Source: Caldanaerobacter subterraneus (GTDB taxonomy: Bacteria; Bacillota; Thermoanaerobacteria; Thermoanaerobacterales; Thermoanaerobacteraceae). From it: 64,000 nt of DNA. Position 1 is the stretch's first letter, and each line of letters starts with the position of its first letter. A model generated the notes under the pieces. That model did not search any database. It worked only from the letters and a program-made list of their open reading frames with translations, and was not told the DNA's origin. Below are positions 18,809 to 30,218 of the stretch, piece after piece. Location of the stretch: assembly GCF_004345675.1 (NCBI RefSeq), contig NZ_SLWU01000006.1:51273-115272 (forward strand), read 5' to 3'. A program made the position numbers and the translations under genes.

Positions 18809-20034
18809 AAAGCCTCTTCTATATTTATCATTCCACTTCCTTGTGTCCAAAGGCCTGCTTCGTTAATTTTTGTGGCTGTGGTCTTTAATATATTTTTTAT
18901 TTCTACATTTGTCAGACGTGAATTTTTCTCTAAAAGCAATGCTACTGCTCCTGCTACCATTGGAGTTGCCATTGAAGTACCTGTGGCGCTCCTGTAAGGT
19001 TTGTTTATCATTATCTCATCTGCTCCAAAAGGCACATTTCCAGAAGCTGTAGAGACTATTTTCACTCCTGGGGCTACTACATCTGGTTTGTAAAGATAAG
19101 GTCCTCCTCTTCCTGAGAATTTGGCTACTTCGTCGTCTTCTATATCTGGAGTCCTTTTATCGTCCACTGCTCCTACCGTTATAGCATTTCTACTTGTTCC
19201 TGGAGAAGTTATGGAATTGTAATTAGGACCTGAATTTCCTGCGGCAACTACTACAACTATTCCATTTTTCCACAAAGTATCTACCCCTCTCACCAGAGGG
19301 TCCAAGAAAGTTGGAAGAGCAGGGGTTTCTCCTATTGAAAGGGAGACAATTCGTATGTTGTATTTCTCCTTATTGTCCAAAACCCATTGCATTCCTGCCA
19401 GAATGTCTGAGGAACTGCCTCTTCCGTAGGAGTCCAGCACTTTTACTGCCACTATATTTGCTTCAGGGGCAACTCCTTTGTATTTTCCATTGGAAGCATA
19501 TCCGTTTCCTGCTGCATCTCCTGCCACGTGAGTTCCGTGACCGTTGTCGTCATAGGGCTGCTTTTTCCCATTTACTACGTCATAAAAAGCGATTATGCGA
19601 TTTTTAGGCTTTGTAAAATCAGGGTGTGGATATATGCCTGTGTCTAAAAAAGCTATAGTTATTCCCTTTCCGGTATATCCTAAGTCATTTGCTTTTCTGG
19701 ATGCGATTTCCTGAGTAGCTATGTGAAGCTGTAGTTTTACGAGAGAGTCTTCTGCTATAAAGTGGATTCCTTTAATGGAAGCAAAATGCTTTAGCTTATC
19801 GCAGGGCAAATTTACTGACCATCCTTTTATTATGGGAATCTCAAACTTAATGCTCCCGCCAAATTTTTCTATTTTAGACTTTAAGGTTTCATAAGGAAGA
19901 TTTGAATATAAAATTGCAGGTACACATTCACTCCTCAAGTAAGAAGCTTTGTTTAAAAGCCTTTTATCAATTTTTTGCAAAGTATAGATTTCCTTTGCGA
20001 TTTTTGAGAAGGCAAATAAAGGGATTATATTCAC
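18796..20034 (-). CDS. Intracellular subtilisin-like serine protease (S8)
   Basis: Peptidase of the AprX type. 412 aa without a signal peptide, so probably cytoplasmic or released at lysis. Seen: N-terminal region of about 115 residues, then catalytic Asp in AFLDTGIYPHPDF (about 150), His in DDNGHGTHVAGDAAG, oxyanion Asn in VVAAGNSGPNY, and Ser in GTSMATPMVAGAVALLL (about 365). Start GTG 20034 has AAAGGAGG 7 nt upstream; the frame is open further upstream to 20079 but without an SD. Confidence 0.93.
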   Translation of the reverse strand: MNIIPLFAFSKIAKEIYTLQKIDKRLLNKASYLRSECVPAILYSNLPYETLKSKIEKFGGSIKFEIPIIKGWSVNLPCDKLKHFASIKGIHFIAEDSLVKLQLHIATQEIASRKANDLGYTGKGITIAFLDTGIYPHPDFTKPKNRIIAFYDVVNGKKQPYDDNGHGTHVAGDAAGNGYASNGKYKGVAPEANIVAVKVLDSYGRGSSSDILAGMQWVLDNKEKYNIRIVSLSIGETPALPTFLDPLVRGVDTLWKNGIVVVVAAGNSGPNYNSITSPGTSRNAITVGAVDDKRTPDIEDDEVAKFSGRGGPYLYKPDVVAPGVKIVSTASGNVPFGADEIMINKPYRSATGTSMATPMVAGAVALLLEKNSRLTNVEIKNILKTTATKINEAGLWTQGSGMINIEEALKKV

Positions 20035-20100
20035 ATCTATACCTCCTTTCTCGCTACTACCACAATATGAGAGACACAAAAATTTGCTAGTGGAATTTTT

Positions 20101-20139
20101 TAAAAAGTGTCACCTTAAAAAGTGTCACCTTAAAAAGTT
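20101..20139. repeat. 15-bp tandem repeat between divergent genes
   Basis: Unit TAAAAAGTGTCACCT at 20101-20115 and 20116-20130, then a partial third copy (TAAAAAGTT). It lies 65 nt upstream of the protease start and 70 nt upstream of the small-protein start, so it may carry sites for either. Confidence 0.85.
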
Positions 20140-20210
20140 GCTTCATATTATGTAGTAGGTCTTGAAAAGACCTGTAGATAAAAAGCCAAAACTCGAAAGG
20201 AGGAAAACTC

Positions 20211-20324
20211 ATGCCAGTAGATAAGAGCGGAGCTGGATTTGGCTGTTGGTTTTGGATTATAATAATAATTCTCTTGATCTTCTTGTTTGTACCAGGCATC
20301 ATTGTAGAAGAGCCAAAAGCTTAA
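20211..20324 (+). CDS. Small hydrophobic protein (possible spore-associated)
   Basis: 37 aa, missed by length cut-offs. ATG 20211 behind AAAGGAGG, 6 nt spacing. Seen: hydrophilic start with Gly-Ala-Gly-Phe-Gly, one TM helix made largely of Ile/Leu, and the ending FVPGIIVEEPKA. The tail FVPGIIV recurs in another frame at 20779-20799. Small Gly/aromatic plus one-helix proteins are common in sporulation loci (YjcZ-like), but I do not claim a family. Confidence 0.65.
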   Translation: MPVDKSGAGFGCWFWIIIIILLIFLFVPGIIVEEPKA

Positions 20325-20356
20325 CCAGAATAAAATTGGGTTAAAGGAGGATTAGT

Positions 20357-20542
20357 ATGGCAGGAACAAGTTCACTTTTTGGCCAAACCAATTTGCTGTT
20401 TTTCTTCTTAATACTTGTCTTAGGACTTAACGGAGGATGGTTTAATATAAATTGGTCCTTAGAGACATTGTTGCTTTTCTTCATACTGCTGGTAATAATA
20501 ATGGATGGCGGATGGGGTTGGCTCTTTAACGAAGTGAAATAA
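20357..20542 (+). CDS. Small two-helix hydrophobic protein
   Basis: 61 aa, ATG behind AAAGGAGG. It contains two similar hydrophobic blocks, TNLLFFFLILVLGLNGG and ETLLLFFILLVIIMDGG, each followed by a Trp/Gly-rich stretch, i.e. an internal duplication. Homologous by eye to the next small gene. Function unknown; membrane protein, perhaps spore-related given its neighbours. Confidence 0.65.
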   Translation: MAGTSSLFGQTNLLFFFLILVLGLNGGWFNINWSLETLLLFFILLVIIMDGGWGWLFNEVK

Positions 20543-20545
20543 ACC

Positions 20546-20580
20546 AAAGGGCTCTATCCTTCCGATAGAGCCCTTTACTT
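20546..20580 (+). terminator. Terminator after small-protein genes
   Basis: 13-bp stem AAAGGGCTCTATC / GATAGAGCCCTTT with a 5-nt loop; short T-rich tail. Confidence 0.8.
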
Positions 20581-20602
20581 AAAATGAGTGGAGTGGATTT
20601 AA

Positions 20603-20794
20603 ATGACTTTGTCGGGAGATACTCTTTTATTCTTCTTCATAATTCTCACTATCTTGCTAGATGTAAAATTTGAGATTGAAAGCCTGCTGTTCTTTTTCCT
20701 CCTGTTAGTGCTTCTGCAACAGGAAAAACCGAGGAAAAAAGTTAAAAAATTTTTGTGGTCTCTTGCTGGGTACTCCTCTTTGTGCCAGGGATAA
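20603..20794 (+). CDS. Small two-helix hydrophobic protein, paralogue
   Basis: 63 aa. Two blocks DTLLFFFIILTILLD and ESLLFFFLLLVLLQQ match those of the previous gene, then a basic tail KPRKKVKKFLW. Weak SD (GGAGTGGAT). After the A6T5 run at 20744 the -1 frame reads on into a tail like that of the 37-aa protein, so the 3' part may be a frameshifted fusion. Confidence 0.55.
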   Translation: MTLSGDTLLFFFIILTILLDVKFEIESLLFFFLLLVLLQQEKPRKKVKKFLWSLAGYSSLCQG

Positions 20795-20814
20795 TCGTCT
20801 TCGAAAAGAATTAG
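20755..20814 (+). pseudogene. Remnant of a FVPGIIV-tail small protein
   Basis: In the -1 frame relative to the gene at 20603 the sequence reads VSCWVLLFVPGIIVFEKN and stops, clearly like the end of the 37-aa protein at 20211 (LLIFLFVPGIIVEEPKA). No SD of its own. Either a decayed third copy or the true C-terminus reached by frameshifting at the A/T run. Confidence 0.5.
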
Positions 20815-20819
20815 AAAAA

Positions 20820-20852
20820 AGGGGCAGTCTATAATAATAGACTAGCCCCCTT
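20820..20852 (+). terminator. Terminator before the acidic coiled-coil gene
   Basis: GGGGC.AGTCTAT-AATA-ATAGACT.A.GCCCC hairpin, weak T run after it. Confidence 0.65.
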
Positions 20853-20894
20853 ACATATATTTAATTAGCAGATTAAAACTAGGGGGAATCTGCC

Positions 20895-21845
20895 TTGCAA
20901 AGAGAGGTCTTGCTTAAAATAATTGCAATAGAACTCTTAATTTTAGCTTTTGTTAAATACCAGCTAATGGAAACAGAAGAGGAAGGACAAAAAGAAACAG
21001 ATAAAGAAAAAGACAAGGGAAAGGCACAGGTTGAGACTCCAGAAGAAAAGAAAACCGACTTTTATGAAGTTATAACAAAAGGAAAAGAGCTTATGAAAAG
21101 TGTAAAACCTTACCTTAATAAAAGGGACCAGTACTATGTAGAGATGTTTACAAAAATGGCTGAAATAGTTGAAATTCAAAAAGAACTTTTTTCATTATCT
21201 GAAGAAGAAGTCAAGGCAGAAGAGGAAAAAGAGCCTGATAAGATAGGGATTTTAAAGGCTGTTAAACCCTACATATCTGAAGATAAACAGGCTATAGTGG
21301 ATAAATTTCTGAAATTTCACGAAGCATTGAAAAATCTCCAGGAGAAGATAGAGAAATTTTCAAAAGAGGAGAAGAAAGCCAACGTGTTTGGCAAGCTTGT
21401 GGAAATTTATGAAGCCATAAGGCCATTGATTCCTGAAGAAAAAGTGGAAGAAACAGATAAATTGGCAAGAAATATAAAATTACTAGAAGTTATTAATAAA
21501 GCTGAAGGGCTTATGAATAACATAAAAGAAGTTAAAGGCCAGACAAGAGGAGAAGAGAAGAAAGATTTTGAAAGCGAAGTAGAAGAAGAGAAAGTAAAGG
21601 AAGAAATAGAAAACTCAGATGGAGAAGAAGAAATTAAGGGTAAACCTGATGAAGAAAAAGTAGAAGAGGAGGGAGAAACAGAAGAAGAAAAGGCATTAGA
21701 AGGGCTGTCAGAACAGCAAAAAGCTGTCATAGATAACTTAAAGTCCATGCTCACAAAGGAGCAGCAGCAGTACATGTACAACATGATAAATTACTTAAAA
21801 CATCATAAATTAAAAAATTTGGAAGATAATAAAGAAGGGGAATAA
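20895..21845 (+). CDS. Membrane-anchored acidic coiled-coil repeat protein
   Basis: 316 aa, no recognised family. Seen: one N-terminal hydrophobic helix (residues 6-22), then a Glu/Lys-rich body. Three related blocks occur: around FYEVITKGKELMKSVKPYL, GILKAVKPYISEDKQAIVDKF, and KLVEIYEAIRPLIPEEKVEETD, each followed by a helix ending in ELFSL / IEKFS / EGLMN-type residues; spacing about 70 residues. A very acidic linker (about 215-265) and a C-terminal helix follow. Start TTG 20895 behind AGGGGG. Neighbouring small hydrophobic genes suggest a spore or envelope role (inference). Confidence 0.8.
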   Translation: MQREVLLKIIAIELLILAFVKYQLMETEEEGQKETDKEKDKGKAQVETPEEKKTDFYEVITKGKELMKSVKPYLNKRDQYYVEMFTKMAEIVEIQKELFSLSEEEVKAEEEKEPDKIGILKAVKPYISEDKQAIVDKFLKFHEALKNLQEKIEKFSKEEKKANVFGKLVEIYEAIRPLIPEEKVEETDKLARNIKLLEVINKAEGLMNNIKEVKGQTRGEEKKDFESEVEEEKVKEEIENSDGEEEIKGKPDEEKVEEEGETEEEKALEGLSEQQKAVIDNLKSMLTKEQQQYMYNMINYLKHHKLKNLEDNKEGE

Positions 21846-21987
21846 TTATTCCCTGTATTTTTTTTATTAAAAAATACAAAATAAAGAAACACAGTCTAAA
21901 ACGATAAATAATGGCATAAAAACATAATAATCTGGGAAAAATCATAAATAATCAAACAAAACAGCCCAAAATGGGCTATAATCAGGT

Positions 21988-22054
21988 TTGATATGTTTTA
22001 CCACTTAAATTAATATAGAGATTGGAATTAGCACTCATAGAAGTTGAGTGCTAA
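21988..22054 (+). promoter_or_regulatory. groESL promoter with CIRCE operator
   Basis: TTGATA (21988), 17 nt, TAATAT (22011-22016), followed by the perfect CIRCE element TTAGCACTC-N9-GAGTGCTAA (22028-22054), the HrcA operator. It implies heat-shock control by HrcA encoded elsewhere. Confidence 0.95.
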
Positions 22055-22081
22055 CAAAGGAAGGAGGAGGGATAAAGTTAT

Positions 22082-24002
<1,921 letters not shown>

Positions 24003-24029
24003 GGGCTGAGGCTTCCTCAGCCTTTTTTG
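24003..24029 (+). terminator. groESL terminator
   Basis: GGCTGAGG-CTT-CCTCAGCC followed by T6. Confidence 0.9.
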
Positions 24030-24040
24030 ATTTTCTGCTC

Positions 24041-24069
24041 TTGACAGATTTTATATTGTCTGATAAAAT
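24041..24069 (+). promoter_or_regulatory. Promoter of tRNA-Arg
   Basis: TTGACA, 17 nt, TAAAAT, ending 18 nt before the tRNA. Confidence 0.8.
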
Positions 24070-24086
24070 GAATCTGTACAAAATGT

Positions 24087-24163
24087 GCGCCCGTAGCTCA
24101 GAAGGATAGAGCAGCAGTTTCCTAAACTGCGTGCCGGAGGTTCGAGTCCTCTCGGGCGCACCA
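24087..24163 (+). tRNA. tRNA-Arg (CCU)
   Basis: Cloverleaf with acceptor GCGCCCG/CGGGCGC, anticodon arm GCAGT-TTCCTAA-ACTGC (anticodon CCT), GGTTCGAGTCC T arm and encoded CCA. A stem-loop terminator follows at 24210-24247. Confidence 0.95.
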
Positions 24164-24209
24164 TTTTAAAACTTGTATATTTAAAAATGACAACATAAAA
24201 TGATAACAT

Positions 24210-24247
24210 AAGGATTCTAGCAGCAAAAGTTAGAGTCCTTATTTTTA
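24210..24247 (+). terminator. Terminator of tRNA-Arg
   Basis: AAGGATTCTA / TAGAGTCCTT stem (one G-U) with an 11-nt loop and ATTTTTATT tail. Confidence 0.75.
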
Positions 24248-24319
24248 TTGCAAAGCTAAAAATCAGTAATAACCTTGTGATAATAATCACCTATGATAAA
24301 GAAGAAGAAGTAAGAGAAT

Positions 24320-24922
24320 TCACAACTCTTTTTGCATTTTAAAGAATTGAAAACTTTTATCCCTACTTTTAAAAAGAGGTGATCTCTCTATTATCTTATA
24401 ACCTAATTTTTCATACAATTTAATCGCCTTTTCATTTTCTATCTCCACATCCAACACTATCCTTTTGCACTTTAGTTTTCTCGCCTCTTGCTCTATTTCC
24501 TCTAACAGTTTACTTCCTAATCCAAGACCTCTAAACTCAGAATATACTGCAATATTGCTCAGGTAATATTCTTCTTTTGTGATTTTCCCTAATATACTCT
24601 CAGCTTTAAATAAATAAGGAAGTTTTCTAAGAAAGTCCCCTTTTAAATATTTAGCAAGAAGTATACCAGTATTTAGTTCTTCTTCTATCTTTTGTTCAAA
24701 ACTATATCCTAAAACCATTCCTGCTATTTTGTTATCTATTTCGACAAAGATTGAATGCTCAAAACTGAAAAAATTTTTAGGTTGTTTAAATAAATTTTCC
24801 ATTAGCTCTTTTACTTTAGGTCCAAAAAGATAAGGGAAGAAAAAAGGAGCGGAAAGGAAAATAAGTTCAGAAAAATCTTTTGCATATTCAAGTTTTCCTC
24901 TTTTTATAAGGATATTATTCAT
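24320..24922 (-). CDS. GNAT family N-acetyltransferase
   Basis: Acetyl-CoA-dependent acetyltransferase; substrate unknown. 200 aa. Seen: GNAT core at about 110-190 with LSNIAVYSEFRGLGLGSKLLEEIE (acetyl-CoA loop RGLGLG) and VEIENEKAIKLYEKLGYKI. The N-terminal half carries an unusual insert (about 20-105). ATG at 24922 behind GGAGGGT. Oriented against its neighbours and monocistronic. Confidence 0.88.
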   Translation of the reverse strand: MNNILIKRGKLEYAKDFSELIFLSAPFFFPYLFGPKVKELMENLFKQPKNFFSFEHSIFVEIDNKIAGMVLGYSFEQKIEEELNTGILLAKYLKGDFLRKLPYLFKAESILGKITKEEYYLSNIAVYSEFRGLGLGSKLLEEIEQEARKLKCKRIVLDVEIENEKAIKLYEKLGYKIIERSPLFKSRDKSFQFFKMQKEL

Positions 24923-25038
24923 TTTTTACCCTCCACATGTTCTCAAAGCTTTTTGGATTATACCATAATTCTATCATATCTTTTAGTCTACAAAAGCAAT
25001 TGTCATTTTTCTATAAAACTTTGTACTCATATTACGGG

Positions 25039-26655
25039 ATAGTGTAAAATTTCAGTAGGTAACGAAGCAGGAAAATGAGGTATGAATATAGAAAAAAAGA
25101 CCTCACCGGGAAAAAATCAAAAATCAAAACAAAGGAAGGTGAGGTCTGATATGTTATTAGATATTCGACACATAGTGGGTATAATCCTGCTTTTTGCTCA
25201 AGGTTTAATGAAAATAATAAGGGAGAGTAAAGATTTTTATAAACTGGAAAGAGGGATACATGAACTTACACAAAAAGTATCAAGACAACTTCTTGAGTGG
25301 GCAGGAGAAAAAATGGATAAAAAGCTGATGGAGGACCGAGACAAAAAAGTGTGGGAAGTAGTGGGATTTAGAGCGAAGCAGGTAGTAAGCATTTTTGGGG
25401 AATTTACGTATAGGAGGAGGTTATACAGCAACAAAGAGACAGGTGAGACGAAATTTCTTTTAGACGAAGTAGTAGGGATTCCGACAGGAGCTAGAATAAC
25501 ACCGGGGATAAGGGAGATAGCGACAAAACTAGCTACAGAAATGACTTTTAGGAAGGTAACAGAAATATTAAACTATCTTTTTCACCACATTACCGCAATG
25601 ACAATATGGAAGGCAATGCAAGAAGTGGGAGATGAAATAAAGAAGGAAAGTGAAGAAAAGAAAGAAGCTGTGTTTGAATATAAAAAGTACCAGAGAAAAA
25701 AGAGGAAACGGCGAAGCTTTATATAGACGGAGTAATAATAAGACTGCAGAGGTTGGACAAAAAGAAAGGAGAAATAAAGCACTTTGTAATCTATGAAGGG
25801 AAAGAAGGAGAATCACAGGGAAGATATAGACTAAAGAACAAACTAGTAGTAAGCGGTTTAGCAGAAGGAGAGAGCATGTTGGAAGAAGTATACGCGAAAG
25901 TAGGTAACAAATGGAAATTAGACAAAATAGAGAGAGTGTATATAAGAGGGGATGGAGCAGAATGGCCAAAAGGAGGGTTAGAATACTTTTCGGGAGCAGA
26001 ATATAGACTGGATCCCTATCACTTGCAGAAGAACTTGGTAGAGGCCCTGTGGTATGACGAAGAGACATACGACAAAGTAAGAGAACTGGGAGGGGATAAA
26101 AGGCTCTAAAGAAGCAGAAAGATTGGGAGCTATTGAAGGACAAATTCAGCACAACATAGCGAGACATATGAAACGGCTTGGAGCTAGGTGGACAGAAGAA
26201 GGTTGAGATTGGATGGACAGGATATTATCGGAGAAAGCAAATGGCAGATTAGAGGACTATACAAAGCAATTAAAACAAGAAGAAATAAAAAAAATAATGC
26301 AGCCGGCAAAGCAGGAGGAAAAAAGAAAGTATATGGAAGAAGACGTAGGAGAATGGTTAAGAGTTTCATTACCGATACTAGAAGGTCCATTTGCGAGCAA
26401 GTCATGGATAAAATACGTTTTAAAAGAATTAACACGAGTGAATGGTTTAGCAGTAGGTATTTGAGTAAGTAGGAACAATTCTATTATTTAGCATTGGGAA
26501 GGGAAGAGGATAAAAGGTATGTTGCTTTCTATCAAAGCAGTAATTTAACATAAATAGGAATATATACAAATTATTAATCAAGCACTATAACTTATTAGCG
26601 GTGAGGGTGGTCACAAAAAGTTTTTAAAAAATTTTACCTACAAAATCTTGACACG
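25039..26655 (+). mobile_element. Degenerate ISLre2-type insertion sequence
   Basis: About 1.6 kb bounded by imperfect inverted ends: GTGTAAAATTTCAGTAGG at 25042 and, on the other strand, GTGTCAAGATTTTGTAGG ending at 26654. Contains a broken UPF0236/ISLre2 transposase. I see no clear target duplication. Confidence 0.65.
25151..26464 (+). pseudogene. UPF0236/ISLre2 family transposase, frameshifted
   Basis: Intact from ATG 25151 (SD AAGGTGAGG) for about 190 codons (LLDIRHIVGIILL..FGEFTYRRRLY..EMTFRKVTEIL), then shifts frame near 25700 where EALYIDGVIIRLQR-like sequence follows, shifts or loses sequence again near 26100 (ERLGAIEGQIQHNIARHMKRLGARW resumes), and meets a stop at 26204 before the terminal part KANGRLEDYTKQLK..LPILEGP. 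At least three lesions. UPF0236 proteins are ISLre2-family transposases and are abundant in Thermoanaerobacter-group genomes. Confidence 0.85.
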
Positions 26656-26676
26656 GACTCAGTACCACTGTCACTA
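26465..26676. other. Gap with IS right end
   Basis: AT-rich non-coding end of the insertion element up to 26655, then 20 nt to the guaB promoter. No other gene seen. Confidence 0.5.
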
Positions 26677-26776
26677 TTGACGAAAAAATTCAAATTTGAT
26701 ATATTGAATAATAAAATTGTCGAGAGGAAGGGGAAAATAAGACAGGAGCCTGAATGAGTTTTTCTTCAGGTTTTTT
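26677..26776 (+). promoter_or_regulatory. guaB upstream promoter and attenuator-like terminator
   Basis: TTGACG (26677), 17 nt, TATATT (26700-26705). About 45 nt later a CCTGAA/TTCAGG stem (10-nt loop) is followed by T6, 100 nt ahead of guaB. A second -10 (TATAAT 26848-26853) lies nearer the gene. The short leader has no aptamer I recognise. Confidence 0.55.
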
Positions 26777-26788
26777 CTTACGCTTTGA

Positions 26789-28330
<1,542 letters not shown>

Positions 28331-28343
28331 GAGGAGGATTTTG

Positions 28344-29882
28344 ATGGGGATTAAGCGCGAAACCATTTTGATTTTGGACTTTGGTGGCCAGTACACTCAG
28401 TTAATTGCCAGGAGAATAAGAGAAGCTAATGTGTATTGCGAGATTGTGCCTTACGATATTTCTCCTGAAGAAATAAAAAAGATAGATCCGAAGGGAATTG
28501 TGCTTTCGGGCGGACCTGCAAGCGTTTATGTGAAAAATGCTCCTAAGTGTGATAAAGAAATTTTTGAATTGGGATACCCTGTTTTAGGGATATGTTATGG
28601 GGCTCAGCTTATGACTGAGCTTCTAGGGGGAAGAGTTGCGCCTGCTCCCGTGAAAGAGTACGGAAAGACAGAGGTTGTGATAAACAACACAATTCCGCTT
28701 TTTAAAGGGATAGAGAGAGATACCATTGTGTGGATGAGCCATACTGACCAGATTGAACTCCCACCTCCAGATTTTAAAGTTGTGGCTTCTACTGAAAACT
28801 GTCCTATTGCAGCTATTGCCAATGTAGAAAAAAACCTCTATGGTGTTCAATTCCATCCCGAAGTTTCCCATACTCACAGGGGCACAGAGATAATAAGAAA
28901 TTTCCTGTTTGAAGTGTGCGATTGCTCCGCTGATTGGACGATGGATTCTTTGATTGAACAGACTGTAAAAGAAGTGAGAGCTAAAGTAGGTAATCACAAG
29001 GCTGTATGCGCTCTATCGGGCGGTGTAGATTCAGCTGTTGCAGCAGTCCTTGTAGATAGAGCTATACACGATCAGCTGGTGTGCATATTTGTGGATACTG
29101 GGCTTTTGCGGACAAACGAAGGGGACATGGTAATTGAGACCTTCAGAAAGAATTACGATATGAATATAATAAGAGTCGACGCAAAAGAAAGATTTCTCTC
29201 GAGGCTTAAAGGAGTTACTGACCCAGAGGAGAAGAGGAAGATCATTGGGAATGTTTTCATAGAAGTTTTTAAAGAAGAAGCCATGAAGATTGGCGATGTA
29301 AAGTTTTTGGTTCAGGGGACTTTATATCCTGATGTGATTGAAAGCGGGCATGGGATTTCATCTACCATAAAAAGCCATCACAATGTGGGCGGACTTCCTG
29401 AAGATATTGGATTTGAGCTGATTGAGCCTTTGAGAATGCTTTTTAAGGATGAGGTCAGACAAGTAGGTAAGGAATTGGGGATTCCCGATGAGATATTGTA
29501 TAGACAGCCTTTCCCTGGCCCCGGACTGGCTGTGAGAATTGTAGGAGAAGTTACAGAAGAAAAATTAGAAATTTTAAGGCTGGCTGACAGCATAGTTCAG
29601 AGAGAGATGAAAAGATTTGGATGGTACAATAAGGTGTGGCAGTCGTTTGCTATTTTGCCTGGAATAAAGAGTGTGGGAGTAATGGGGGACGAGAGGACAT
29701 ACGGTTATGCTATAATTTTGAGGGTTGTAGATAGTGTGGACGGTATGACGGCTGATTGGACAAAACTGCCTTATGAAATTTTGGAAAGCATCTCTACCAG
29801 CATTACGAATGAAGTGCCGGGAGTTAACAGGGTTTTATACGATATAACTTCAAAGCCTCCTGCCACTATAGAGTGGGAATAA
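28344..29882 (+). CDS. guaA: GMP synthase (glutamine-hydrolysing)
   Basis: Aminates XMP to GMP. 512 aa. Seen: class I glutaminase domain with nucleophile Cys in [10 protein letters not shown] (about 84) and HPEVSHT, then ATP-pyrophosphatase P loop [14 protein letters not shown] (about 225), and the C-terminal dimerisation domain ending [21 protein letters not shown] 28344 (an in-frame TTG precedes it). Operon with guaB, 13 nt apart. Confidence 0.97.
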   Translation: MGIKRETILILDFGGQYTQLIARRIREANVYCEIVPYDISPEEIKKIDPKGIVLSGGPASVYVKNAPKCDKEIFELGYPVLGICYGAQLMTELLGGRVAPAPVKEYGKTEVVINNTIPLFKGIERDTIVWMSHTDQIELPPPDFKVVASTENCPIAAIANVEKNLYGVQFHPEVSHTHRGTEIIRNFLFEVCDCSADWTMDSLIEQTVKEVRAKVGNHKAVCALSGGVDSAVAAVLVDRAIHDQLVCIFVDTGLLRTNEGDMVIETFRKNYDMNIIRVDAKERFLSRLKGVTDPEEKRKIIGNVFIEVFKEEAMKIGDVKFLVQGTLYPDVIESGHGISSTIKSHHNVGGLPEDIGFELIEPLRMLFKDEVRQVGKELGIPDEILYRQPFPGPGLAVRIVGEVTEEKLEILRLADSIVQREMKRFGWYNKVWQSFAILPGIKSVGVMGDERTYGYAIILRVVDSVDGMTADWTKLPYEILESISTSITNEVPGVNRVLYDITSKPPATIEWE

Positions 29883-29928
29883 AAACGAACATTAAAAGAA
29901 ATTTCTTTAAAAAAATTCGTAATATCTA

Positions 29929-29957
29929 TTGACTTTTTGTGAAATAGTTGCTAAGAT
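29929..29957 (+). promoter_or_regulatory. Promoter of the tandem-riboswitch transcript
   Basis: TTGACT, 17 nt, TAAGAT; start of transcription expected about 20 nt before the guanine aptamer. Confidence 0.75.
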
Positions 29958-29981
29958 ATATTTAGAAAATTTAATAAGAAG

Positions 29982-30052
29982 CACTCATATAATCCCGAGA
30001 ATATGGCTCGGGAGTCTCTACCGAACAACCGTAAATTGTTCGACTATGAGTG
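29982..30052 (+). promoter_or_regulatory. Guanine (purine) riboswitch aptamer
   Basis: P1 CACTCAT/ATGAGTG; conserved TATAATC, TCTACCG and CGACTATG joining segments; P2 CCCGAG/CTCGGG and P3 CGAACAA/TTGTTCG with the expected loops. The specificity base before UAUG is C (GAC-UAUG), which pairs with guanine or hypoxanthine, not adenine. Confidence 0.95.
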
Positions 30053-30059
30053 AAAGTGT

Positions 30060-30160
30060 ACCTAGGGTTCCAGCCTGGCAACAGGCGTTCGGTCCGAGCG
30101 GTACAGGTATATGGGTTTCCATATACCACACCTAAGGGATAAAAGCCCGGGAGGATAGGT
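30060..30160 (+). promoter_or_regulatory. ykkC-type riboswitch, probably PRPP class
   Basis: ykkC landmarks: CTAGGGTTCC, CGGTCCGAG, and ACACCTAAGGGATAAAAGCCCGGGAGG (quoted in part: AGGGATAAAAGCCCGGGAG), closed by ACCTA/TAGGT. Subtype 2 ykkC RNAs sense PRPP (2b) or ppGpp (2a). Only 7 nt separate it from the guanine aptamer; guanine-PRPP tandems ahead of purine genes are known in Thermoanaerobacter, so PRPP is favoured. Confidence 0.85.
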
Positions 30161-30191
30161 TTCACTCTATTCTTACCGGGCTTAATTTTTT
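30143..30191 (+). terminator. Shared riboswitch terminator
   Basis: AAGCCCGG..CCGGGCTT (inner GGATAG/CTATTC) then AATTTTTT. Its 5' arm is the conserved 3' piece of the ykkC aptamer, so ligand binding there would block termination. No terminator lies between the two aptamers. Confidence 0.85.
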
Positions 30192-30218
30192 CTAGAAATT
30201 AAAAAAGGAGGAAAACTA

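Noticed and set aside
24051..24290. 79-codon minus frame over tRNA-Arg
   Set aside because: Antisense translation of the tRNA (RGLEPPARS pattern).
29929..30135. 68-codon frame across the tandem riboswitch
   Set aside because: Covers highly conserved aptamer sequence; no SD; it is RNA, not protein.
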